From contig VWZL01000298.1 in NCBI GenBank assembly GCA_013396915.1, positions 428,144 to 492,143 on the forward strand: a stretch of 64,000 bases of DNA, read 5' to 3'. The stretch's first letter is position 1. Every line of letters starts with the position of its first letter. A program made the translations under genes and the position numbers. Positions 12,601 to 26,030 of the stretch are shown piece by piece. The notes under the pieces are model-generated. The model made no database searches, was not told the DNA's origin, and saw only the letters and a list, made by a program, of their open reading frames with translations. This stretch comes from Stercorarius parasiticus (taxonomy: Eukaryota; Chordata; Aves; Charadriiformes; Stercorariidae).

Positions 12601-15600
12601 CAGTAGATTTTTTTCACTAACCTTAACATTTATACTTGACCAGAGTAAGAATGAAGGTCATGCCCCGTGGTTTACCTGAAGGCTGATTTAACCAAGTGTG
12701 CAAATGCTCGCACCAGATTGCACATTTTAATTAAATCTGAAATTTTTAGGCCTCTAAAATGAAACCCTCCCACTGACAATTTAAGAAACTTTCATGGGCC
12801 GCAGGGCACCAAGAACTAAATGCAAAGGTCTTGAGAGAGCACAGAGTTTATTTAAACCACACTGCAATGGCAGTATTACAAGGACAAGAATCACAGGAAT
12901 GGTGGGAAGAAAGGAGGAAATAAGATTAAGAGCTGAAGTCTGGAAATTGGGTCTTTTCTTGATGATTATGTAATATTTGTTGATATTTTCAGGAACTGGA
13001 TGACTAGGAATAACATAGGTATCCAGAGATCTGTATTTTTGACATGACAAAGTGTATCAGGGAAGTTAATATAAACAGTGAATGATTCTATGATTATTAT
13101 CCGTTTTCCTAATTATTTCCACAACAGATTTCCTCAAAATTTCTCAGATACTCTTGATCCAATTGACTGAGGTTTTTATGACATCCTTAACACTGTAGTA
13201 TGAGGTTGCTTCCATACAGTTCAGAGATAAAATCCATCATCAACCAGCCCCTAGAAGTCTCAGGGTATTTCACACTTGAGCTTTGCAATTTCCACATTTT
13301 GGACCTTCTGCACACAGCTCCTCTTCTTTGAGCCTCTCCTGTTTTCACCTTGCAAAGTTCCAGCTAACCTTACTTTCCATTTTGTTTTTAGGCTTAGTCA
13401 TGCCATCTCCTGCCCAAGACCCTGGCCACTAGGAGAAGAACTCCAGCCTCCTTGTTGTACAGATGGCAGCTGTGTCCGTGGTGGTTTTTCAGTGGCATGC
13501 AGACGTTCACTTTGCTCAGGAATGGAAATCTCACAAACTGTGGCAAATGGCGGCAGCGCTGTAAGATGTGTGTTTAATTGACAAAGCCTGAAGGACCCAC
13601 TGGGAAGAGAAAGGAACTGAAACCATCCAAACTATGAAGTTTTTAGTGAGTTAGCCTGAGCAGAGAATGAGACCCAAAGTCTCTCTCCAAAAACCACAGC
13701 AAGGAGCAATGTTTTACCATCAGTTGAGCTCCCACCTCCGTCCCCGAGGCCAGCTTGGCCCTGCGGTAAAACCTGGGGACTGAAGGTGCTGGCAGGGCCA
13801 CCAGGGTCAGCTCGTTCCAGGAGATGTCTCGTAGCTTGCTGTGGAGGCTCGTGCTGCTGGCCTTCCCCTGACCCTTCCCCTCCCCGACCGCACACTACAA
13901 TTAGATTTCACTCAAAGACAAAACCTCTCTTCCTCCCTCTCACCATAGGGGTCCTGGGGAGGGGGAAGGAATAGAAACATCATCTACATGGAAAATAATT
14001 TCCTGCTTGCCAGCGTATCTTAAATTGATGCAGCCAACAGCATTCCTAGCGAATGTTAAATTAATTTGGAAAGTCTTCATGTATTGTTCCTTACCATGAA
14101 AAGCACTCATCACTTCTTGCTGGCTATCTGCCCTGCCTAGGAACAGGGAGGGAAGTTGAACAGGCCACGGCAAAAACATTCGTGAGGCTGCAGCCTGTGG
14201 CTTAGCATGAGAGCTGGGAAATTCCTATCGCCCAAAATATCGGGCAGCAATGACAGCTTTGTCTCGAATGCAGAGAATTCAGAATTTATTAATGCTGCCG
14301 CACCAACTGTGAAAGGAAGATTGAATTGTCCTTAAAGGAAAATAAAGGTAAATAATGGTGTTCTTTTGGCTTCAGACTTACTTAAAGCCTGCTTAAAGGT
14401 TCGGTATCTAAAAGCTCTCTGGACTAACAACTGTATAGGTATGGAAAACAATATTATCAAAATGTCAAAAGAACCTAGAAATATTTAAAAACCTAATAAA
14501 TCTTCTTCTGATTAGTTTGAGCTGTGCATGCAAAATTGTACTGGGTTTGCTTAAATGTTATAAGGAAGCAAGAATGATTCAAATTAAATTCCACAGAGCA
14601 GGTTTCTTTCTTTGTTCTTTTAAAAAACACTGTATTTTCAAAATTTGATTCTATATTATATTTAATTTTCCATTGCTGCTTTACCTCACTGTAGATGCCT
14701 CCAAGTGTAGCCAGTCTCTCTTTCAGTGCCTCTCAACTATTAGCTCTATTTATTTTTTTTTAAGTTATTGAACTTGCTCACATTTTCCCCCACCTTATAT
14801 TTCAGAGGACACTGTTACATATTAAGCCATTCTGTCTTTTACCTATCCAGTAATTTTGTGGGGTTTTTTCTTTCCTATTCGAAATGGATTTTTTTGTTAT
14901 TAAATCCACGTTCCGCATCAGCCTGCTAAGTTGAAGATTGACCTTTAATTTCATTTTGCTTTTAGGCTTCCATTTCCTTCCCTAAAAACTATTTTTGGTA
15001 TTTCATTTCTAATTAGAAGCGAGTCTGAGCTATGAAAAAATCTCTAACCTTCTAACCTCCTGAGCATTTAGATCCAGAGGTTTGGGCAGCCGCAGCCAGG
15101 CTGGCCAGCTGTGGAAGCTGGATCTGGATCCAGGCGGTGATTCCAGTTGCCTGAAGGCCACAACTTCTGGAACAAGCGTTTCCATGAAAGTCATTATTTA
15201 GAGAGCTCCCAGCTACTTTATTCTAAAAAACTTAGAGTACACCAACAAGAAGAGCACAAGACTGTTTTTCCCAGTGATTACCAGATTCCCATATAAGAGA
15301 GAAAGGTCTCCTGGTTCATGCACTCAGGAACTAGAGTATTGCCTCATAAAACAGACCAGAACTCCCCTGTTATCGCTCAACTCATTCGCTGAAGTTTAAT
15401 TATGAGACATCATGAAAAGAAGCACTTAAAAAGCCCATTTTTAAAACTGACCTCAATAACGCTTATAAGAGACCAGATTAGGAGACAAAACAAAACAGCC
15501 AAAACAGCAGTTATGTCCTTTATTCTGCAGAACGGGGAAGTCTCCTTTCAGATGAGGGCCTGTGTTAGAAAGCAACAGGACCAGCAGACCTGCATTATTG

Positions 15601-15722
15601 TTCATCTCATCACTCCAGATGATGTTTGCTGTCTAACCAAGTCTAAAATATCCATTAGAGTAGGAGGTGACTTCTCCCTCCTGACCTCAAAGTTTTCACC
15701 ACATCTGCTGAAAAGGTACAGC
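9601..15722. other. Unique non-coding sequence
   Basis: I see no gene. At about 9760-9850, ATTGAT/TGATAAAT-type cores recur several times (AATATTGAT, CATATTGAT, GCATTGATAAAT), which suggests a cluster of homeodomain or PBX-like sites. A segment at 11790-11870 (ATTTATTTAG, CCAAGTGCTTTTAG) weakly recalls the 3' part of a MIR SINE, but I do not call it. Frames of 101 codons at 13276-13581 and 109 codons at 15402-15731 have no recognisable motif. Confidence 0.55.
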
Positions 15723-15750
15723 ACATATTAAACATATGTGTTTAATATGT
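15723..15750. repeat. Perfect 12-bp stem palindrome with 4-nt loop
   Basis: ACATATTAAACA (15723-15734), loop TATG, then TGTTTAATATGT (15739-15750). Both arms match perfectly over 12 bp, giving a 28-bp cruciform-capable dyad. It could be a site for a dimeric transcription factor or simply a breakpoint palindrome. It lies in unique sequence, not in a microsatellite. Confidence 0.85.
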
Positions 15751-18700
15751 TCGACATCCTAAACGATCTTTCCCACTCTTCCCTCCCCCATGTTGCACCA
15801 CCAGATGCCTCCTCCAGAGGTATTAATTGCCTTGCTGGCTTTTCTGACCCGTGTTTCAGGTCATAATGTGGGTAGCTGCCTTTTCCAAACAGGGGTTTTT
15901 CAATTCCTGCCTTGCAAACAGAGCTTGTGCCCATCCAAGACCAAGGAACAAAGTTGGAAAGATCACTCTCTAGTCTTTCCATGTAAGATCTGTCAAGAAT
16001 AATCCAGTCCTAAAGACAAATTAGTAATGATAGCCACAAAGGAGGCATGCTCTCCTACTTTCCTTTTCCAATTCCACAGCAAGGATTTCCAAATTGGGCG
16101 TACTTCATTCGAGGTGACCGGGAGAACTAGGAAAGATGGAATTTAATAGCACACACTATCAAGTATGTAGATCAATCACAGGGACAAAGAGAGACATATT
16201 CATGGATTTGTAGATTAATTAACTGAAGCTTACTTGCCATTAGAGGTGGGGGAAAGGCAACTTAAGCAGCCTGCTTAAGCAAAGACACTTTAGCAACCAT
16301 ATTGATTTCCCACGTACACCTAAGCGGCAGTAACAATTTTGCTTCTCCAGCGAGGGCCTGACCTTCAGCCCTAGGTTTGCCTTCCCAGTGTGTCCTATAT
16401 AACACCAAATGATGATACATGATAACAGAAAGAAACAAGAGACATCTTAACAGGCTCCAAGTCCTTGATGGTTTTCAGGAAATGACTTCTCAAATGTAGG
16501 TTGCCAGCCTCTGCTTAAAACCAACACTTTAATATACTGGATTGGCATCAGCATGCAAAGGCCCAGGTAAATCCCAGAGAAGCTAATCCATCTCAGGGCT
16601 CTCAAATATTACTCAAATCTCTGGAAAAATCAGTATAGCAAGCAATGAACATCTCTACCCTTTCTTTCATAATTGAATTGCAAGAAAAAAGATTTTTCTT
16701 CAAAATCATTAATTAAAGGGGAAAACATTTGCCATTTTCTCTGTGTCCCAAGGTATATATCTCACTAGAGAATTAACCCTGATTTTCTTGATTTTTTAAC
16801 AAAACACTAATTTCAAAGCCTGCCTGCTTCCCTTTTCCAGTCTTTTCTGGCTATCCCAGAAACTTTATTTCTAACCAACTTCTGGCATGAACTTGAGCTA
16901 ATGAGCTTTGTTGGGTGCATCACATGTTATGTGAAAGACCAAAAAGATGAGTGCATTAGGTACATCTGATCAAGTTTAAGAGTACAGCAAAGTGGTAGTG
17001 GAAAAGACGTGTAACCTGTGACTATCACATGCAAGCCCAACCCCGACCATTCCTTCCTGCTGGTAGCCCTGGTCATGGAAAAGACCATGCTCACAAATAA
17101 TTTGCATGATAGCTGATTGCTGAATAAAAGGAAATGCAAACTAAACAGAAACCCTGAAGCTTCTGTCCAATGGACCTATTTCACGAAGGTGAGTTGGATA
17201 TTTTTGAGGGTAATATTTTAAGCATTCAGAAGGGGAAAAGTCAATCACTGCCACGTATATTTTCCATCCATGTATATCTTGTATCAGATCATCTGGCCTC
17301 GGTATATTTGTTAAACAGAGTGTTTGCTCTAGAGCTAAGCTAGAGATGGAGAGATTTCTTTGTACCCAAGTCACAGCCCTTTAAACAAGATTTGAGCACG
17401 ACCTCCTGAACATGCAATGCCTGTGTGTTTCCTTTGTATGTGAATCAGGTAGAGGTCCACAGGCCACATTAACTGGATTGCAATCTTCTAGCAATTACCA
17501 GTAGGCAGCCTGTCCCTTTGTGCATACCTGCAGGGAAAAAATGGTGGTTATCTGTATAACCTCTATTCCACATTTTAAAATCTTGCTACTTATTCAGATT
17601 AAATCTTACTGTCATTGTTTCTAGAAGCTATCAGGCCTTGTTGGGAAAGTAGTTATCTTGCTTCTCTGGTCTGTTCTTTGCGCTGGAGATAGGGTTTTGT
17701 GGAGTTGCAGATCAGAATTAAAATAAAAATAAAATAAATTCATCAATCCATCAGGGTTTTATGAAACCAGCTAATAGGCGACACAAATAAGATGCATTGC
17801 TTTAGTAAATGAATAGAAAACAAACAAAGGAAATGCTTATCTTCCTGTTTTAATATGTTACTTCACTTTTTTCTAATATTTAAAATCTGACCACCTGCAA
17901 AAGATTATCAAGAGCCTCTGTGGATTTGCAGGAATGCTTGCAGTACTTGGAGCAAATGAGATACTCTCGCTAGCACACACTACTCCCTGTCATTCAGCGT
18001 GCTAACAGCGAGAGACAGGGCCATCAGCAATGCAATTGTTATTATTTGGTAAAGGCTGGTGGTGACTTATGAGTTTCAGAATGCAGCTTCCTCATTTGTT
18101 TAATGTCGAGAGATTACAGTTTCCATTTACCGTGGTTTTATAACATGCAGGTGCGAAAAAAATCTCTTTTCTGAAAGCCTGGCGGTAACCGGTGCCAATG
18201 CTGAAATATTCCTGCTTGATTCTTGCAAATGTGCCTAGGCCGTATTTGGGTACAACCCAAGGTCCAGATCCCATAACCCATGCCCACTGTCAGCTGCTGC
18301 CAGGGGCTTGGACACAGCGCCCAGGTAGACAAGAGCCAGGCTGAGATCAGCCTCCGGTGAGCTGCTGGGGCACAGCCGACCTTGGGTGGAGGTGGCTGGG
18401 TGAGGAGTAGGACTCTCGCAGCTCTCCAGCCCTAATCCCATCTCTGATGTCTTCACATCTCAGCTTCCGGATCACTGAGGGGGATAAATAGAGTATTTCC
18501 TGTTATTAGAATGGGGTCCTGCACCGAGAAACTACGATGTCCTGGTGAAGGTATCCATCTGTACATTAAAGTTTTAGAAGGCTGGGGAGGATTTTACAGA
18601 CCACAAAACAGTAGGCATATTTGAGGCACGGGCCCTTCCAGCCTCTTTCCCCTGGATAACTGCATCCTGAGAGCACAGCAGTGGCGATGGCTTCACGTGG

Positions 18701-21700
18701 GTGCCACCACTGTCCCTGTGCCTCTGTTCCACTCACCCACGGGGTGCCAACCACCCAGCTGCCAAAACCAAGGCTTTGCTTTGGGGATTCAGGCTGAGCT
18801 GTGTCTTCAGTGCCTCAACTCTACATTGCTTCAGATCAAAACCAGTCTGTTAAGCAGGTTGGCAACCCCAAATCAGTTTACCAGAGGGCAAGGGTGGGCA
18901 GGCGGCTATGGAGCTCTGCCAAGGAGGATGTCACCCCGTGCTACTTGACTGCCTGCACTCCATTTACTCTCTCAAGAAGCAGAGTTGGCAGCACAGCATT
19001 GTCTGTGGTGCAGCACAGAGGTGGGAAATAGGATGGGGCACTAACAAGGTTGCTGTTAGTGGACACTAAACAGGGCAAGTTGGTAGGACAGCACAAGTTT
19101 TAGGCAGAAAAAAAACATCTCTCAGTTCTCCACCAAGGGAGTTTCTTTCTTTCTTCATGGGAGGAGAGAAATCAGACTCTCCCATCAGCAGCAAAAGCTC
19201 AGCACAGGCATGTAAGGAAAATTTCCATGTTGAATGAGTCCCCACAAACCTTTGCAGAGTGAGGGCAGAAAGACGTAAAAACTCATAACACTTATTCTGG
19301 CACGTCATGGCAAGGACAATGAGGGGACTTGCAGTCTGACGCTGCCTTGCAGATGCTGATGGGTGAAAATGGACTTTGTGCTGAACAGGCCCCAGCTAAG
19401 GGATGTCTGGTTGTGTTTGATTTCTTACTGTGAACCAACAATACAACTTTGGGAGGCTGAGTTTGGGGTTAAATTCAAAAAGTTTCAAAACAATGCTTCA
19501 AGTTTATTTCAAGTTCAAGAAAAACAGAACTGAGGTGGGAGGGTTAATAGCAGGGTTGTGTTCTTGGTGTCCCTCCCTTTTTCCTCACTCATATTTGCTG
19601 TAACAATAATTGTACCAATGTGAGATATACGTACTTAGCACAGCTTTGAAAAATTGACTGCTGTGAGTTCCTGATATACCATGAATGTGAGTATGTAGGC
19701 ATAAGCATGACTTGGTTAGAGGACTCTGAATCTTTCTTTTGAGATCTGCTTGTATTGCCCAGCTTTGTCCCGTCACAACATCAGCCACGGCATGAAATTG
19801 AAGTGACAGAGGAGCCAGCCTGGAAGCCTCTGGTCAACTTAGTGAAAAAGCCTCCACACTAAAGTTGGGGGCCCAAGTCAAAGCAGTCTGATTCCCCTAA
19901 GCCACAAACACCTGTGAAACTACAATCCACGTGTTGCACCTGTAGCTGATCTCATCTAAAAACCTCAGACGAAATCTGAGGTTAATCTTAGTCACATTAG
20001 CATTAAAATTCTAAATGTAGTCTCTCAATTGTCCCTCCTCATCAGAGGCTAAAGGCACGGTGTATTTAATGTGGTTTTCCTCACCTCTATAGACTAAGGA
20101 GATGTTATTCCATCCCTTTCTTCCAAGCAGGGAGCTGGTGCATACTTCCATAGGGAATTTACCCAGCACAACACAGGTAGTTCAAAAAAAAGCAAGGAGC
20201 TCTCCTGAGTCCGGTGCTTATTTGGCAAATCATTTCTCCTCTGTAGTTATGAGAAGGGTCAAAAACCAGACTCAGAACTCACAGCCTTGGCTCAGTTCCA
20301 AACAAGGCTGCAGAACACAATAGTTTCACCCAACGAGAACTGGCATTTTTGCCTTTACTTTTCAATACTAAAGCTTCTTTCCCATTCCTGTTTGTAAAGG
20401 CTGCAGAGGCGTGGACACACACACTGACCTAAGCCGCAGGTAAAAGATGAGAGCAAAGCTTGGAGGCTGGTGAGGGATTCAGTGCTCTGCCTCCGAGCCC
20501 TTGTTAGCAGGTGTCAGTCTGGCACTTTGGGCACTGGCGATGCCCTTCATTTAGTCATGAATTGGACATTCAGGGAAACTGGAGCCCATCATAGTTAGAC
20601 CTGAGATAGGGAGGACAACAAAACAATTTTGTATGTGTGCCAGGAGATGAAGAGATCTTCCTACTAATTTTAAAACCGTCTGAGGCAAGGACAGTTCGCT
20701 TGTGCCTTAGAAAAATAACCTTTCTCATTTGAAAAATAGTTACACATACGAAAGAAGAAAGAAAATATGGCTTAATATACTTCCTTTATAAGTTAGGTTG
20801 AAACAGACTCATTGTCTATCCCTTCCCCCATATACAAAATTCTGCCCTGTGTGTTTAATTATATCTCACATTTATTTTGGGCTTTGTGTCCAAAGATATC
20901 CTAAGTCAAAACAGAAAAATCACTTCACCCATCACTGAAATTCAGTCACCTCTGGGATGAAGAATGGCAGTCAAGGGGACAGCTAGTACATAGTAACCTT
21001 GGCCAAAAACCCAGGTGCAGAAATCTGCTACCACCAAAAGTGCCATGGGACCTGGCTTTTAAAGACTTTCCCACAGTAAATTAAATGAAAGTGTATTTAT
21101 CTGCTTCAGCAAAATGAAATGTTGAGTCGACTCAGCCAAGCCTCAATCTCTCATTTTAGAGACTCTGGGCATTTCAAGCATAATGCAGAAAACACCACGC
21201 TCTTGCACTTCTAGCTTATGGCAATGATAGAAAAAAGCCGTAACAAATCAGTGACCAGGTAAGACACTGAATTTCTCCAGAACCTGGGCTCTCCAAAACC
21301 ACAAGGTGATGGCAAATTCAGAACTTAGATTCCCTCTATTACATTTGCTCATCCACACCCTATTACCAGTTCAAAAAAAGGAGGATTGCTTTTGTCAGCA
21401 TTGGGACTGAGACTCATGTTTATCTGGCACAAGATACCAATACACATTAACAAACATGCTAATTCATTGCTAGTTCAGTGCAATATTATTCATCGCACCA
21501 AATGATCCATTTACAAAGTTATTTAGACACTTATGCATATAAGATTCTTCCGAACAAAAGGTTCTCTTGTTTCAACAAGTTTGTGATGGGCAAGAAATGT
21601 GATACTGGCCTTTTGAGCACACTTAGTAGAAGTACAGATAGTGGGCACTGCAACATTACTGGTTTTTCTTACGAACACCAGACTTTTTTCCTTCCATGTT

Positions 21701-21904
21701 TTTAGGCCCTGGAAAGACAGAATTTCATTGGAAACGCAGATTTAACAAGTGATTAGAGGGTAATCACTATTCTCTTGTAATATGCAAAGGGCAATTTTGG
21801 GTTGTGAGGTAGCCTGTGGGTCATGTGAATTTAATTGTCATATCCAGAGACTTATACCACATTAAGTGTATCCCTAGTGAAACAGCAGAGTTGTAAATCT
21901 GTGA
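15751..21904. other. Unique non-coding sequence with several enhancer-like blocks
   Basis: I see no gene. A 19-bp dyad lies at 16261-16279. Short A-rich AAAAT repeats occur at 17718-17740. The stretch 17930-18160 is non-repetitive and keeps isolated CpGs, GCAATGCAATTGTTATTATTTGG-like octamer/SOX-type cores and ATTTACCGTGG. It looks like a conserved non-coding element, but a single sequence cannot prove that. The more GC-rich part 18240-18470 gives short frames in several phases with no family resemblance. Confidence 0.55.
16261..16279. repeat. 19-bp perfect dyad CTTAAGCAG-C-CTGCTTAAG
   Basis: The arms are 16261-16269 and 16271-16279 around a single central C. The match is perfect. Such tight dyads can bind dimeric proteins. 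Nothing nearby shows what would use it. Confidence 0.85.
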
Positions 21905-21928
21905 GATAGATAGATATATATATATATG
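21905..21928 (+). repeat. (GATA)n/(TA)n compound microsatellite
   Basis: GATAGATAGA runs into seven TA steps. It is a short simple repeat, probably length-variable between individuals. Confidence 0.85.
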
Positions 21929-24900
21929 CACTATTTTATAACAGAGCTATGGGAATAGTCCATTACCTATAAAATAAAGAAACAACGTTAAATATGCCAA
22001 ATCAATTTCCTCATGAAACCAGCAACAAATACTTAGCTAGTTACTACACGAGACTCCAATGTTCAGCTCAAGTTCCACACACTGTCCCCTTTTTTACCAT
22101 TTCAGCTAGTGCTTGCAACACCTACATAAAAACTGTCAGCTAAAACAAACCACCTTGGAAGACATGAGAGATTAAAATCATGTGTTAAGTTTCTTTTCCA
22201 TATTTCTTTGAAAAAAATCTTTACACTAAAGGGAGCTAAAGGAAGCAGAGAGGGACCACAAGATTGCCTGTACATGAAATCCACACTGACCATCTTGTTT
22301 GTGAAATTGAGAACCCGAAGCTGAAATCTTGACTCACTTGCAGTCACTGGGGATTCTGTCATTGATCTAAAGGGGATCCAGGATTATTCCGAATCCTTTT
22401 CGCCCCTCCTCTGCAGCCTACGCCTCGGGTCTTCTCCAGCTTGCCCAGTGACTTTCCATTCCTTTACTCTATCCCACTCCTGAAAGCAGACGAGTCTCCT
22501 GTTTTCCACCGGCTGCAACTCAGCTTTCTCCCTGAAAACTTCTTTTTTCTCTGCTGCCTTATGGAACTCTTAGATGATCTCTTCCTTTCTGAGTTACGGT
22601 TTAAGCAGAAGGAGCTCAACTAGATAACATGAAAAAGCAGTTTTCAGACACAACAGCACACCAGTTTGTCAATACAAGTCTTGAGATAGGAATCTTAAGC
22701 ATCCTTTAGTGGGCATTGCTGAAAAGACAACATCTGCCATTTCACGGTGATTACATTACTGTGATATCACCGCTTCCAGGTATGCAAAGATATCGGTTAC
22801 TCAGGTATCTGAAGCAGAGTGTTTGAGGAGTGTTTGTTGTAACGAAAGAGAGTAAAAAACAAATGTGAGTGAGGAGTGCTGTAAAGAAAAAAGGCCATAG
22901 TGGAGTCTGAAATCTAGTATGTTACTGCTGCCTTAATGCAAATTTTTTTGCATTATTATTATTTTGGCATAAGGCTTTGCACTGAGACCAGAGCTGCAGC
23001 CAGGATTTTCAGCCTTAACCCTGAATTTCCTGGCTTTTATGGGTTTAAAGCCAAACTTTAATGTTACTCAAACATAGCCCTATGTAGCTGAATTGATTTA
23101 ACAGTGTGCTTTAGCTAAATGGAGAATCTCCATAGCAGTTACTTCAAGGGGCTCAGAAGCAGCTCACCTCCACTCGCAGAACTCTGAGGGACCCTTTCAA
23201 ATGTGCTTCCCGACAATGTGCTAATTCCTGGATCCCAGGGGCAGCCACTTTCACAGGAGGCCTGTGCTAAATATTATTCTTAAAATAGCAGAAGGACCCC
23301 CTGGTTATCCTTTTACACAAGCTGAAAGTGATTTGGGGCCCATTGTTTTGCACAAGAGGACAGCCTAACTCACATTTTGCATCCATTCGGTCTTTAATGA
23401 GCAGATCTAATCTTTCCAAGCCGAAGCTGCTTGAAAAGTAAGACCGGTTTACCAAGGCTGCACATAGGGGTGGTCTCACAGCACTGAATAAAGCACCAGG
23501 TTATATACGTTGAGCAGGACACGGTGAATACATTACAGACATACAGCTTTAGGTAAGGGGGAACTGATTTAGTATTTCTACTTGCTCAAAATACCTTAAT
23601 TATTAGGTATTTAGGTGATCTACATCAAAGTTTTCTTTCTTGATTTAAGTAACATTCTGCAGACAGAGATAATTGTTCAAAAATGACTCCGCAGTAAAGA
23701 AATGGCTACAGATACTAAGTATTAAAAATGAGCAGCTGGCTGTGTTTTTCTTTTGACAAACCTCTTGTTCTCTTTTTCTACTGGCTTTTGCTCTGTCCTA
23801 GCATCTCGTTATGTATTTTGTGAGCATAAAGCAATCTCGCACGCTGTAAGGCCGAATGTGTTTAAAACACAAATCATGATTCAGAACTGTAGTGTGGAGA
23901 TTTGAAGTTGATCTTGAAGCTGATAATTATTGGCTGCGGCTCCTCACCGCTTATATCTGAAAACAGAAGCCTCGCTTAAAAAGGGAAGGTTGTCTTCTGG
24001 AGAAACGAAACAGCTAATGCAGAAGTGGCCTAATGCTTTAACAGAGCTAAAGGTACTCTAGACGGCATGTACAGAGGGACAGAGTACACCTGATCAAATG
24101 GGAGCGCTCCTTGGTCTATACACCTGATTAGCTAAATCCCATAAGAGCATTCTGCTCCGTTGTGGAGTCCCAGGATAGAAAGGCTTTGTTGCTTTTTGTA
24201 AGTAATGAGAAAGGAGGAGGGAGGGGACCCTGTCCTCCAGGAAGATGGAAGGAACAAAGGGTATACTTGTAAAATGTTGTAAATGTTGCATTTAAATAGA
24301 AAAGTCTTAAATTGCGGAGCTGGTCCATGTAATAGAAGGATCAGTAATTTTAAAAGAGTGCCAGAAATGAGCCAATTTCGCAAGCTATTTGAAGGATATT
24401 TTCATGTAACTTTTGGCCAAAGCAATGTTCCAAAAAGTCTGAAAATTGAATCCTAATTAGTTACAAGGATCCCTTTGGCTCAAGTTGACTATTATATTGT
24501 GCTCCATGCTCCCGAAGCAGATGAGAGCCATCACACCTTGCCAACATATGACAAGGAGAAAGGTAAACTCACCATGCCATTGCTTTCAGAAGAGTTTAAA
24601 TCAAGAAAAGAGAGAAAATTACACAAATCTTGAAGGAGAATTGCCATTCTTTCCACATAATAACAGTCATCTGGGATAATATGCCTGTATTTCACTTGTC
24701 AAAGCATGCTGTTTACTATTTGGTCTTTTAATAGTGAATTTAGTGAACATTAAGAGACATTAAGGCAAAGCAAGCATTTTTATGTTATGTCAGCTCATTC
24801 CCCTGCCCCTCAATACACAGGTCTTTACATTCCTTTGTGTGTTCTGAAGAGACCTTATACATCTTTCCATATAGGTTAAGCTGACACTGCAGAAATGAAC

Positions 24901-25452
24901 ACGACTGATTTAAATCTTTATTAAAAATATAGACGTCTCGAATACTAAAGCTGACTATTCATAAAGCAGGGACTTTTGCTCTTGCACATGCTGAATAGGT
25001 TTGGGGGTTGCTCTGGGGACAGGAGCATTCTTTGAGTTTTTGGTTAGTGTTGCCCCCCTCCTCCCCCTTGTGAATTTTTTCTTGTTGTTCTACAAGAAAT
25101 GAAATGCTAATCTCAGCTCCACCTCTATTGGGTCATCTCCAGGTCAGCAGATTAGAGAAATCAGCAGAAGAATGAAGACAGTCTACTCCAACTGCAGGGC
25201 AGGATGACCCAGTTATTAATCAATCTGATGGCAGCATTTGAACAATGACAGTCATCTGTCAGAAAGCAGGAGGTGGCTCCTCATTAACACACCACTCACC
25301 TGCCCTGAGCTACAACTCTTTTATAATAATGTCTATCATTCACCTCCAAGGTGTTGCTTCTTTCTCTGGCTACATGAAATAACTGACACTATTTTCTGCC
25401 TCTTCCCTGGTACTTCATTTTCTTGGAGTCTACTCAACCTGCATTGCCTTAC
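21929..25452. other. Unique non-coding sequence with dyads and enhancer-like blocks
   Basis: I see no gene. The block 22690-22830 contains a 7-bp dyad (CGGTGAT at 22745-22751 with ATCACCG at 22766-22772) that encloses further GTGAT/ATCAC cores, followed by ATGCAAAG. The block 23780-24010 is another non-repetitive stretch with retained CpGs (CTCGCACGCTGTAAGGCCGAA) and ATCATGATTC. Both have the texture of conserved non-coding elements. Confidence 0.5.
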
Positions 25453-25515
25453 CAAAAAAAAAAAACAACAAAAAACCCCAAACAAAAAAACAAACAAAAG
25501 GCTAAACAAGACAAA
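25453..25515 (+). repeat. A-rich (CAAA)n-like low-complexity tract
   Basis: An A-run of 12 is followed by AACAAAAAA and CAAACAAAA units. The overlapping 127-codon plus-strand frame (25238-25621) reads through this tract as lysine and asparagine and is not a gene. Confidence 0.8.
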
Positions 25516-25930
25516 ATACCCAAGCAAAACCAGAGAGACCAAATTTACTTTTAATTTTCTAAGATTTTCAAGCCTTCAGATTAAAATAAGTAAACTAAGT
25601 GAGTTAAAAATATCATTTTAACACAGTAACATACCACAGTGATAAACTGGCCTCTATCTCCCAAGTAATAGGTCAACCCTTATTTCTGCCAATCTGATTT
25701 CACCACGACTGTCCCAGCAGGTTCCCTCACACCAGCTTTATACTGTCCTATGCCTTTTAAAATTGCTCTGGTTTGCTCTGACAGTTTTCAATCCACATGC
25801 AGATGTTAGGCCAAAATAATATTTTAAGCTAGTAATTCTTTCATAAAATGCTGCTTATCAACACACATTTTTGTTATTAGATGCGCATAAGCATGGAAGT
25901 CAGACACAGGGCTGGTGACTAACCACTCAC

Positions 25931-26030
25931 AGACCTGGTTCTGCCATTAGCTATGCCTAGGAACAGGCTCACACCAATTTCCATCAGCTTCCTCGAAAAT
26001 CTGGCCACAAGAAGTATAATTAAAGGGAAG
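25931..26030 (+). mobile_element. Probable MIR (core-SINE) relic, sense
   Basis: The order of blocks follows the MIR consensus as I remember it. TTCTGCCATTAGCTATG matches the 'ctctgccacttactagctgtg' part. TTTCCATCAGCTTCCTCGAAAATCTGG matches the 'cctcagtttcctcatctgtaaaatggg' core, and AAGTATAATTAAAGG follows where 'ataataatagtacc' is expected. The copy is heavily diverged, as expected for a family that was active long before birds arose. A RepeatMasker run with amniote libraries would decide it. Confidence 0.4.

Noticed and set aside
13084..13096. TGATTCTATGATT, which resembles a CR1 tail
   Set aside because: No CR1 body precedes it on either strand. A single tail word is expected by chance.
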